Of a stretch of DNA of 5,775 nt, positions 1 through 5,096 are shown one piece after another. The DNA lies in contig CALBSG010000067.1 in NCBI GenBank assembly GCA_937927675.1, forward strand, positions 1 to 5,775. The letters run 5' to 3'. The notes below the pieces were generated by a model that made no database searches, was not told the DNA's origin, and saw only the letters and a program-made list of their open reading frames with translations. How positions within the stretch are numbered: the first letter of the stretch is position 1; each line of letters opens with the position of its first letter. Made by a program: the position numbers and the translations under genes. The stretch is from an uncultured Paracoccaceae bacterium. GTDB lineage: Bacteria > Pseudomonadota > Alphaproteobacteria > Rhodobacterales > Rhodobacteraceae.

Positions 1-1116
1 GACGAGGATCAGACCGGCCCCCAAGGCTGGGCGCGCGGAAAGGCCGAACCTGAGACGCTGTTGATGATGGCGGGCCGCATCCTGGGCGAAGAAGCGGCGC
101 TGGCCTTCTTTGAGGCTGAGGCGCGGCGTCAGGGCAAGGCCGGGTTCCTGCCCGATGCCACGCCGGAATTCGTGGAACTCTTGGAACGCCGCTTGGCCGG
201 ATCGGTGGGGGCGGCCACAGCCCATGCCATGATCAGCCAGCTTTTCGGCGATGCCACCGTGACGGTCGAAGACCTGATGGCGGTGGCCAATGAAACCGCG
301 CAGATCATGGAATATTCCGCCAAGCTGGAGGCAAAACAAGAGGAACTGACCCGCACCGCCCGGCAATTGCGCGAGGTCAACGAAAAGCTGACCCAGCTTT
401 CCGTGCAAAAGGATGCCTTCCTCTCCCAGATCAGTCATGAACTGCGCACGCCGATGACCTCGATCCGGGCGTTTTCCGAGATTCTGACCGAAGGCGAGGT
501 GCCGACCGATATGGTAAGCTCCTCGGGGCGGATCATTCATTCCGAAGCGGTGCGGTTGACGCGGTTGTTGGATGACCTGCTGGATCTGTCGGTTCTAGAA
601 AATGGCACGGTGCAGTTGAACCTGTCACTGGCGCATCTGGGCGAGATGCTGGACCGCGCGGTGCAAGCCTCGGGGCAGAGCCGGCCAGAGCGCCCCTTTG
701 AGATCCGCCGCACCGAATTGAGCGAGGAACTCTATCTGCTGACCGATGCCGACCGTCTGGTGCAGGTGTTCATCAACCTGATTTCCAACGCACGGAAATA
801 TTGTGATGCCGATCCGGGCGTGTTGCGGATTGCCGTGCGGCAAAAAGGCGGTCGGGTGACGGTGGATTTCATCGACAACGGGAAGGGAATTCCAAAGGAA
901 TACCAACGGCTTATCTTTGAGAAATTCGCCCGGTTGACCGATCAGATGCGGGCAGGTGGGGCCGGTCTTGGTTTGGCGATCGTGCGTGAGATCATGGCCA
1001 ATCTGGGCGGTTCTATTTCCTATCTGCCGGGGCAAAAAGGGGCCGCCTTCCGCGTGACGCTGCCATTGAGGCTGGAAAAAACCGCCGTAAAAACGCCGCA
1101 AAACTCAGGCTTGTAA
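1..1116 (+). CDS. Sensor histidine kinase, C-terminal part (5' end outside window)
   Basis: The frame is open from base 1, so the true start lies upstream and the TTG/ATG codons at 61-69 are internal. Numbering residues from base 1, a probable coiled coil (about 104-143) leads into an H-box, ISHELRTPMTSIRAF, with phospho-accepting His146. The HATPase domain follows: N-box FINLISNARKY (Asn263), G1 box DNGKGIP (Asp292), F-box IFEKFAR, and G2 box GGAGLGLAIV (from about 319). The gene ends at TAA 1114-1116 with no receiver domain, so it should act by phosphotransfer to a separate response regulator. From memory, the helical region before the coiled coil resembles the linker of Rhodobacteraceae kinases carrying an N-terminal sodium/solute-symporter (CbrA-like) domain. 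That is inference, because the sensing domain is not in the window. The kinase call is firm; the stimulus is unknown. Confidence 0.93.
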   Translation, partial: DEDQTGPQGWARGKAEPETLLMMAGRILGEEAALAFFEAEARRQGKAGFLPDATPEFVELLERRLAGSVGAATAHAMISQLFGDATVTVEDLMAVANETAQIMEYSAKLEAKQEELTRTARQLREVNEKLTQLSVQKDAFLSQISHELRTPMTSIRAFSEILTEGEVPTDMVSSSGRIIHSEAVRLTRLLDDLLDLSVLENGTVQLNLSLAHLGEMLDRAVQASGQSRPERPFEIRRTELSEELYLLTDADRLVQVFINLISNARKYCDADPGVLRIAVRQKGGRVTVDFIDNGKGIPKEYQRLIFEKFARLTDQMRAGGAGLGLAIVREIMANLGGSISYLPGQKGAAFRVTLPLRLEKTAVKTPQNSGL

Positions 1117-1174
1117 AGGCTTTGGCAACCTTCTTCGGGCAAGGCTGGCCGTCAGGGATAAGACTGGAACCACC

Positions 1175-2152
1175 ATGGCCGTCGATGACAGCGCGATCCG
1201 CCGCAAACTCGCCTCTGCCAAGGCCGAGGCGCAGGATGGTGGCCCAGGGGCCGACCGCAGTTGGCGCGTGGCCTTGGCCCGCGCGGCCCGCGATGAGCTG
1301 AAGCTGCCGCTTGACGTGCGGGCGCTGGCGCTGGGGCGCGCCGGTCTGGCAGAGGTGTTGGAGCTGCCGCCCGAGCGCGCCTTGATTGCGGTGCTGGAAG
1401 GCCCGGGTGAAGGCTTGGGTGTGCTGACCCTTGCGCCCGAGGTGTTGCAGGCCATGGTTGAGGTGCTGACCATCGGCAAGGTTGCCGCCCATGCGCCATC
1501 TGCGGACCGTCGCCCGACCCGCACCGATGCTGCGATGGTGGCCCCCATGCTGGACGCCGCCCTGATTGATCTGGAACGCGCCTTGGAGCAAGAGGCCGAT
1601 CTGGTCTGGGCCGGGGGCTGGCGCTATGCGTCCTTTCTTGATGATCCGCGCCCGTTGGGCCTGATGCTGGAAGATTTCAGCTATCGGGTGTTGAAGGCCG
1701 ATGTTGAACTGGCTGATGGCACCCGCAAAGGGTTGGTGCAATTGATCCTGCCGGCCGAAGGGCGGGGGCGACTGCCCACTCGTGGGGCCGCCACCCGCCC
1801 CCCCAGTGATGAGGCGAATGCCCATCGCGCCTTTGCCGAGGCCTTGGCCGAAGAGGTGGGGGCGGCGGAATCCACGCTGGTTGCCGTGCTGATGCGGCTA
1901 TCGGTGCCGCTGTCGGGGGTGATGGGGCTTTCGGTGGGCGATGTCTTGCCCTTGGCCAGCGCCTCGCTGGACCGGATCAGTCTTGAAGGGGTGGATGGGC
2001 GCAAACTGGCCGAAGGCAAACTGGGTCAGAACCGCGGCATGCGGGCCTTGCGGCTTGCCGCGACGATGAGCGCGGCCAAGACCCCGGTGGCCAGAACCGC
2101 GCCGTTGCCCCCCTTGGGCGGAGAGCTGCCGCCGCTGCGCCAGACGGGGTAG
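1175..2152 (+). CDS. fliM: FliM/FliN-family flagellar motor switch protein (FliM-like)
   Basis: A 325-residue protein, close to the usual FliM length (about 330). Residues about 30-195 fit the FliM middle (CheC-like) domain, including RRPTRTDAAMVAPMLD at 112-127, which matches the family pattern around a conserved R-x-x-T-x-x-(D/E). Residues about 228-297 form a SpoA/FliN C-terminal domain, with the signature LGQNRGMRALRL at 283-294. The product would sit in the cytoplasmic C-ring and take part in torque generation and direction switching. The N-terminus (MAVDDSAIRRKLASAKAEAQ) lacks the EIDALL-type CheY-binding motif of enterobacterial FliM. A Pro-rich tail (about 304-325) follows SpoA. The ATG at 1175 has only a weak GGAA upstream (1166-1169). 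It lies 58 nt after the kinase, so co-transcription is possible. No other flagellar gene is in the window. A FliM paralogue is the main alternative. Confidence 0.82.
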   Translation: MAVDDSAIRRKLASAKAEAQDGGPGADRSWRVALARAARDELKLPLDVRALALGRAGLAEVLELPPERALIAVLEGPGEGLGVLTLAPEVLQAMVEVLTIGKVAAHAPSADRRPTRTDAAMVAPMLDAALIDLERALEQEADLVWAGGWRYASFLDDPRPLGLMLEDFSYRVLKADVELADGTRKGLVQLILPAEGRGRLPTRGAATRPPSDEANAHRAFAEALAEEVGAAESTLVAVLMRLSVPLSGVMGLSVGDVLPLASASLDRISLEGVDGRKLAEGKLGQNRGMRALRLAATMSAAKTPVARTAPLPPLGGELPPLRQTG

Positions 2153-2164
2153 GCAAGACTGGGT

Positions 2165-2180
2165 AAGGCCGTCAGGCCTT
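2165..2180. terminator. Hairpin between convergent genes
   Basis: Perfect 6-bp inverted repeat AAGGCC-GTCA-GGCCTT, lying in the 19-nt gap and 3' end between fliM (stop 2150-2152) and the convergent DUF442 gene, whose stop codon (2172-2174) is in the loop. It could serve as a bidirectional 3' end for both transcripts. Neither strand shows a T-tract after the stem, so intrinsic termination is uncertain; it may only stabilise RNA 3' ends. Confidence 0.4.
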
Positions 2181-2603
2181 GGCAAAAGCCTCAATCAGCG
2201 GGCGGAACTGTTCATGGGCATAGCCCGCCTCGGCAGCGATCTGCAGCATTTCGTCTACCGACATCCGCCCGGCATGGACCAGCTCCCACACCACGGTGGA
2301 CCGGTTTCCACTGGCGCAATAGGCCAGAACCGGGCCACCCGCGGCATCCATCGCAGCCCGTTGGCGGGCCACCAGATCGACGGTGAACTGACCCGGCGTA
2401 ATCGGGTTTACGGCAAAGGCCAGACCGGCGGCGCGGGCGGCCTCGGCCATGGCGATGGCTTGCAAATCCCCCGGAATTTCCGCGTCCGGCCGATTGTCGA
2501 TCACCAGAACAAAGCCCATGGCCTTGACCGCTGCCAGATCTTCGGGGGCGATCTGCGGGGCGACGCTATAGGCATCGGTCAGGCGGCGAATATCAAGCGT
2601 CAT
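2172..2603 (-). CDS. DUF442 / TIGR01244-family sulfurtransferase-phosphatase-like protein
   Basis: The 143-residue product begins MTLDIRRLTD and carries the family landmarks: FVLVIDNRPDAE (about 31-42), the NPITPGQFT stretch (66-74), and the active-site loop YCASGNRST with Cys96 and Arg101. The Cys-x4-Arg loop has rhodanese spacing (C-x-S-G-x-R) rather than the C-x5-R of true tyrosine phosphatases. Sulfur transfer or persulfide handling is therefore the likelier chemistry, in line with the N-terminal half of Agrobacterium/Xylella Blh. The chosen ATG has an AAGGA Shine-Dalgarno (2613-2617) 9 nt upstream; the longer open frame to 2759 overlaps pmpB and is not supported. It is the last gene of the four-gene sulfur operon, 23 nt after pmpB. 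The family is clear; the exact substrate is not. Confidence 0.88.
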   Translation of the reverse strand: MTLDIRRLTDAYSVAPQIAPEDLAAVKAMGFVLVIDNRPDAEIPGDLQAIAMAEAARAAGLAFAVNPITPGQFTVDLVARQRAAMDAAGGPVLAYCASGNRSTVVWELVHAGRMSVDEMLQIAAEAGYAHEQFRPLIEAFAKA

Positions 2604-2626
2604 GGCGCGCGGTCCTTGGATTTTGG

Positions 2627-3079
2627 TCACGATGTGGTGCGCGACTGGAGCCATGCGGCCACCGTCGGCGCCATGACCATACCCGAGACCATGGCGAGGC
2701 AAAAGAGGGCACCGCCCCAACCGCCAATGGCAAATGAGGCCAGCGCCGGGCCGGGGCAAAGCCCTGCCAGCCCCCAGCCGGCGCCGAACATTACCGATCC
2801 GATCACCAAGGCGCGGTCAAACCGCACGGGGGAGCGGGCCGGGGTCGGGGTCCCCAAAAGCGACACGCCGCGTCGCTCGGCCAAACGCCAGACGAAAAAC
2901 ATCGGCAAAACGGCACCGCCCAGCACGAAAGCCAGCGTCGGGTCCCAGTCACCGAAGAAATCAAGCCAGCCCTGCACCTTGCGGGTGTCGATCATCCCCG
3001 ACACCAAAAGTCCCGAACCAAAAAGCGCGCCTGCGGCAAAGGCCGACAAACTGCGCGGGTCAATCATGCGGCCCGTCAT
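2627..3079 (-). CDS. pmpB: YeeE/YedE-family (DUF6691) membrane protein, PmpB-like
   Basis: A 150-residue integral membrane protein. The N-terminal half has the conserved block FGSGLLVSGMIDTRKVQGW (20-38), followed by LDFFGDWDPTLAFVLGG, typical of DUF6691. The C-terminal half has GWGLAGLCPGPAL (101-113) with Cys108, a half-channel cysteine of the YeeE/YedE fold, and a second Cys at 127. Four hydrophobic segments are visible, at about 11-29, 48-66, 90-116 and 121-143. Family knowledge: YeeE of Spirochaeta transports thiosulfate through a cysteine path, and the split PmpA/PmpB proteins sit in sulfide-response operons. Import or export of a reduced sulfur species is inferred. Its ATG shares one base with the pmpA stop (TGATG at 3077-3081), indicating translational coupling and a 1:1 partnership. 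Confidence 0.92.
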   Translation of the reverse strand: MTGRMIDPRSLSAFAAGALFGSGLLVSGMIDTRKVQGWLDFFGDWDPTLAFVLGGAVLPMFFVWRLAERRGVSLLGTPTPARSPVRFDRALVIGSVMFGAGWGLAGLCPGPALASFAIGGWGGALFCLAMVSGMVMAPTVAAWLQSRTTS

Positions 3080-3507
3080 CAGATCACCCCCAGCATCTGG
3101 CGGAACACCAAGACCGTCGCGCCCCCGGCCATCAGATAAATCAGCGTGGAGACAATGCCGCGCGGGGCCAGACGCGAAATGCCACAGACCCCATGACCCG
3201 AGGTGCAGCCATTGGCCAGCCTTGTGCCGACGCCAACCAGCAGCCCGGCCACGATGATGATGACCGGGTTAGAGGTGATCTTGGTGTCAACGCTGTGGTA
3301 GAGCGGCACCAACAGCGGCGGCACGACCAGCGTGCCAAAGAGAAAGGCCAGCCTTTCCCCCATCGTTTCGCGGCCCGTTCCATCGGCCAGCCCGCCAAGA
3401 ATGCCCGAGGCCCCCATGATGCGGCCATTGACCAAGAGATAGAGCCCGGCCGCGGCGCCAATCATCAGCCCGCCCACCGTGCCCCAGATCCAATCGGTTG
3501 CAATCAT
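3079..3507 (-). CDS. pmpA: YeeE/YedE-family membrane protein, PmpA-like
   Basis: A 142-residue membrane protein with the signature GTRLANGCTSGHGVCGISR (94-112), placing Cys101 and Cys108 in the conserved N-G-C-x-S-G-H-x-x-C motif of YeeE/YedE sulfur transporters. Hydrophobic spans lie at about 9-27, 53-71, 80-96 and 116-138. It is about half the length of a full YeeE, and the adjacent PmpB supplies the other half, so the pair probably forms one transporter. Translation starts at ATG 3507 behind a perfect AGGAGG (3513-3518 on the + strand) with 5-nt spacing, the strongest ribosome site in the operon. It is the second gene, 27 nt after the persulfide dioxygenase. The substrate (thiosulfate, sulfide or persulfide) cannot be read from sequence. 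Confidence 0.93.
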   Translation of the reverse strand: MIATDWIWGTVGGLMIGAAAGLYLLVNGRIMGASGILGGLADGTGRETMGERLAFLFGTLVVPPLLVPLYHSVDTKITSNPVIIIVAGLLVGVGTRLANGCTSGHGVCGISRLAPRGIVSTLIYLMAGGATVLVFRQMLGVI

Positions 3508-3512
3508 CCTGA

Positions 3513-3518
3513 CCTCCT
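3513..3518 (-). promoter_or_regulatory. Consensus Shine-Dalgarno of pmpA
   Basis: AGGAGG on the minus strand, 5 nt before the pmpA ATG. It is a full match to the anti-SD core and is stronger than the sites of the other three genes in the operon, so the transporter may be translated at a higher rate than the flanking enzymes. Confidence 0.8.
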
Positions 3519-3524
3519 GCCGTG

Positions 3525-3545
3525 ACGGGCGGGATTAGAGCCCGT
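3525..3545. repeat. Intra-operon hairpin over the dioxygenase stop codon
   Basis: Inverted repeat ACGGGC (3525-3530) / GCCCGT (3540-3545) with a 9-nt loop containing the TAA of the dioxygenase gene (3535-3537). It lies just upstream of the pmpA Shine-Dalgarno. It could act as an mRNA processing or stabilising element between the first and second gene. There is no T-tract, so a terminator is unlikely. Confidence 0.35.
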
Positions 3546-4398
3546 TCACCGGCACTTTCAAGTAGCTGACGCCATTGTCATCGGGTTCCGGCATCTGGCC
3601 CGCCCGCATATTAACCTGCAACGAGGGAATAATCAGGCGCGGCATCGCCAAGGTTGCATCGCGCGCCTGACGCAGGGCAACGAACTCTTCGCGCGCGTGA
3701 CCCGCGCCGACATGTTTGTTCAGCGTCTTTTGCACCCCTACCGTGGTTTCCCAAGCATAGTGATCGCGGCCTTCGGCCTTGTAGTCATGGCCGACAAAGA
3801 CGCGGGTTGCGTCGGGCAGGGCAAGGATCTTCTGGATCGAGGTCCAAAGCATTTCGGCCGAGCCGCCCGGAAAGTCGCAGCGCGCCGTGCCGTAATCGGG
3901 CATGAACAAGGTGTCGCCGACAAAGGCCGCGTCGCCGATCACATAGGTCAGACAGGCCGGCGTGTGGCCCGGCGTGTGCAAGACCTCGGCCTGCATTTGG
4001 CCGATCATCAGGCTGTCGCCTTCGGCGAACAGGCGGTCGAACTGGCTGCCGTCGCGCTGAAAACGGGTGCCTTCGTTGAACACCTTGCCAAAGGTTTCCT
4101 GCACCACCGTAATGCGCTCACCAATGCCGATCTGGCCGCCCAGCGCCTCTTGGATATAGGGGGCGGCGGACAGGTGATCGGCGTGGACATGGGTTTCCAG
4201 AACCCACTCCAACCGCAGATCATGGGCGCGGATATGGGCGATCACCGCATCGGCAGACCGGGTATCGGTCCGCCCCGAGGCATAATCGAAATCCAGAACG
4301 GAATCGATCACCGCACAGGCCCGACCATTCGGTTCTTGCACCAAATATGTTATCGTGTTGGTGGCCTCGTCGAAAAAGGCATGGACCAAGGGTTGCAT
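3535..4398 (-). CDS. MBL-fold persulfide dioxygenase, ETHE1/Blh-like
   Basis: A 287-residue protein from the chosen start, MQPLVHAFFDEAT. The metallo-beta-lactamase motif THVHADH gives His70, His72, Asp74 and His75. The other iron-site residues follow as His145 in HTPGHT and Asp162 in VGDTLF, plus His204 in VGHDY. This is the mononuclear-iron pattern of ETHE1-type persulfide dioxygenases, which oxidise glutathione persulfide to sulfite and GSH. SVLDFDYASGRT (about 33-44) and the C-terminal NMRAGQMPEPDDNG are typical of the Blh/CstB-like branch. No signal peptide is seen, so it should be cytoplasmic. The frame also has ATGs at 4425 and 4410, but only 4398 has an SD (GGAG, 4405-4408, 6-nt spacing). 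The predicted TSS near 4422 would exclude 4425. It is the first gene of the operon, divergent from the DksA-like gene. Confidence 0.93.
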   Translation of the reverse strand: MQPLVHAFFDEATNTITYLVQEPNGRACAVIDSVLDFDYASGRTDTRSADAVIAHIRAHDLRLEWVLETHVHADHLSAAPYIQEALGGQIGIGERITVVQETFGKVFNEGTRFQRDGSQFDRLFAEGDSLMIGQMQAEVLHTPGHTPACLTYVIGDAAFVGDTLFMPDYGTARCDFPGGSAEMLWTSIQKILALPDATRVFVGHDYKAEGRDHYAWETTVGVQKTLNKHVGAGHAREEFVALRQARDATLAMPRLIIPSLQVNMRAGQMPEPDDNGVSYLKVPVNGL

Positions 4399-4428
4399 GG
4401 CCGTCTCCATAAACGCGGGGTCCATGAC

Positions 4429-4457
4429 AGTCTAAGGCGCAGCGCCATATATTTCAA
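4429..4457 (-). promoter_or_regulatory. Candidate sigma-70 promoter of the sulfur operon
   Basis: Minus-strand TTGAAA (4457-4452), a 17-nt spacer, then TAGACT (4434-4429). This gives 5/6 and 4/6 matches to the -35 and -10 consensus at ideal spacing. It predicts a TSS near 4422 and a leader of about 24 nt before the ATG at 4398. The FNR-like box centre then lies near -60, close to a class I activator position. The spacer contains the palindrome at 4436-4446. This is a prediction from pattern only. Confidence 0.45.
4436..4446. repeat. Perfect 11-bp palindrome within the operon promoter
   Basis: GGCGC-A-GCGCC, located in the spacer between the candidate -35 and -10 of the sulfur operon. A repressor bound here would block RNA polymerase, so it is a plausible operator. 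It does not resemble the AT-rich BigR box or the ATTC-N8-GAAT SqrR box as I recall them. It is short and GC-rich, so chance is possible. Confidence 0.3.
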
Positions 4458-4474
4458 GGATTGCATGTATCGCG

Positions 4475-4488
4475 TTGACTTACATCAA
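4475..4488. promoter_or_regulatory. FNR/FnrL-type binding site
   Basis: TTGAC-TTAC-ATCAA matches the FNR-family consensus TTGAT-N4-ATCAA with a single T-to-C change, a substitution commonly tolerated at alphaproteobacterial FnrL sites. It lies in the 145-nt divergent region between the persulfide dioxygenase and the DksA-like gene. Its centre (4481.5) is 62 nt from the DksA-like ATG and 83 nt from the dioxygenase ATG. FnrL is the oxygen-sensitive [4Fe-4S] regulator that activates genes under low oxygen. Another Crp/FNR-family protein could also use this site. Confidence 0.72.
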
Positions 4489-4492
4489 AGTG

Positions 4493-4518
4493 AAATCCTG
4501 CAAATGGGGCTAGGATTT
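4493..4518. repeat. Inverted repeat overlapping the rightward -10
   Basis: Arms AAATCCT (4493-4499) and AGGATTT (4512-4518) are perfect 7-bp inverted copies with a 12-nt spacer. The arms imperfectly extend to TGAAATCCT / AGGATTTTTCA. The right arm covers the candidate -10. A third AGGATT copy is at 4457-4462, left of the FNR-like box. A second regulator site is possible but unproven. Confidence 0.3.
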
Positions 4519-4523
4519 TTCAC
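4511..4523 (+). promoter_or_regulatory. Candidate -10 and TSS of an FNR class II promoter
   Basis: TAGGAT at 4511-4516 (4/6 to TATAAT) predicts a TSS near 4523, which places the FNR-like box centre at exactly -41.5. That is the defining geometry of class II FNR/CRP-activated promoters, where the box replaces the -35 element. The leader to the DksA-like ATG would be about 21 nt and contains the AAAGGA Shine-Dalgarno (4532-4537). Confidence 0.5.
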
Positions 4524-4543
4524 CAGACAGGAAAGGATCCGAT

Positions 4544-4861
4544 ATGACCACGCTCGCCTTGCGCAAATCCCAACTGGAAGCCCGTCTTGCAGACCTCTCG
4601 GTGCGTCTGAAGGGCATTGATGCCGAGTTGGACAGCCACAACGACCAAGACTGGGAGGAACTGGCCACCGAGCGCGAGGGCGACGAGGTGTTGGAGGATC
4701 TGGGGCAGGCCGGTCAGTTGGAGATCCGCCAGATTGAGGCTGCCTTGGCCCGGATCGCCGAGGGCGACTATGGGTTCTGCACGAAATGTGGCGCCGAGAT
4801 CGGCGAGGAGCGTTTGGATCTTTTGCCGCATACGCCGTTCTGCCGCCATTGCGCGGCCTGA
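4544..4861 (+). CDS. TraR/DksA-type C4 zinc-finger protein (short DksA-like)
   Basis: A 105-residue protein. Residues 1-75 form a predicted helical hairpin, with the acidic turn and helix DWEELATEREGDEVLEDLG at 36-54. The C-terminal zinc finger is FCTKC (Cys79, Cys82) and FCRHC (Cys100, Cys103), joined by GAEIGEERLDLLPHTP, a typical DksA/TraR finger. It is shorter than E. coli DksA (151 aa) and nearer to TraR-like forms. Such proteins insert into the RNA polymerase secondary channel and tune initiation, often with ppGpp. Whether this one binds polymerase is inferred from the family. A Shine-Dalgarno AAAGGA (4532-4537) sits 6 nt before the ATG. The gene lies directly downstream of the FNR-like box and is divergent from the sulfur operon, suggesting redox- or oxygen-linked expression. 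The next small gene follows after 25 nt, probably in the same transcript. Confidence 0.92.
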   Translation: MTTLALRKSQLEARLADLSVRLKGIDAELDSHNDQDWEELATEREGDEVLEDLGQAGQLEIRQIEAALARIAEGDYGFCTKCGAEIGEERLDLLPHTPFCRHCAA

Positions 4862-4875
4862 TCGGACCACAAGGG

Positions 4876-4880
4876 GGAGG
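4876..4880 (+). promoter_or_regulatory. Shine-Dalgarno that sets the start of the 69-aa gene
   Basis: GGAGG within a purine run (4871-4880), 6 nt before ATG 4887. It decides this start over the longer upstream open frame, which only overlaps the DksA-like gene. Confidence 0.75.
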
Positions 4881-4886
4881 ATCACC

Positions 4887-5096
4887 ATGAACACCCATCA
4901 CGACAGCGCCTTGGGCCAGATGGCCCATCTGGCGGGTGAAATGACCGAGATGGCCGTCGCCGGTCAGGCGGCGGGCCTGCGGCTGTTGGCGGCGGAAATG
5001 CAGGCGCTGGCCTCTATGATGCCGGGGCTTGCTGCGCCGTCCGCGCTGCCGTCCGATCCCGAGGTTGAGGCGGAATTCGACAATATGCCCGTCTAA
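4887..5096 (+). CDS. Small methionine-rich hypothetical protein, 69 aa
   Basis: I do not recognise a family. The protein starts MNTHHDSALGQMAHLAGEMT. It has one long, probably amphipathic Ala/Leu/Met helix (about 7-48) and then a Pro-rich acidic tail ending EFDNMPV. Eight of 69 residues are Met and there is no Cys. No signal peptide or membrane span is seen, so it is probably cytosolic. Strong support for being real comes from the consensus GGAGG with 6-nt spacing, G/C-rich third codon positions, and a position 25 nt after the DksA-like gene with no intervening terminator. It may be an accessory partner of that protein. The stop codon (5094-5096) merges into a hairpin. No function is claimed. 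Confidence 0.75.
   Translation: MNTHHDSALGQMAHLAGEMTEMAVAGQAAGLRLLAAEMQALASMMPGLAAPSALPSDPEVEAEFDNMPV

Noticed and set aside
1117..1174. Flagellar (CtrA, sigma-28 or sigma-54) promoter before fliM
   Set aside because: No convincing match to TTAA-N7-TTAA, TAAA-N15-GCCGATAA or TGGCAC-N5-TTGC in the 58-nt gap or just before it.
1013..1825. - strand open frame of 270 codons over the kinase/fliM junction
   Set aside because: Composition is shadow-like and it is antisense to two clear genes, with no SD or domain.
2604..2759. Longer start for the DUF442 protein (upstream ATG at 2759)
   Set aside because: It would overlap the conserved pmpB C-terminus, and the added residues do not resemble the family. 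The ATG at 2603 has an AAGGA site.
2214..3257. Long + strand open frame of 347 codons opposite the pmpB/DUF442 genes
   Set aside because: It is antisense to well-supported genes, is low in hydrophobic structure and rich in Arg/Pro/His typical of a GC-rich shadow frame, and has no SD or family similarity.
3697..4620. + strand open frame of 307 codons opposite the persulfide dioxygenase
   Set aside because: The opposite strand encodes a protein with a complete metal site; this frame has no motifs and runs through the promoter region.
4913..4930. Nested palindromes GGGCC-AGAT-GGCCC and AGATGG-C-CCATCT
   Set aside because: They lie within the coding sequence of the 69-aa gene and are explained by GC-rich codons; no regulatory context.
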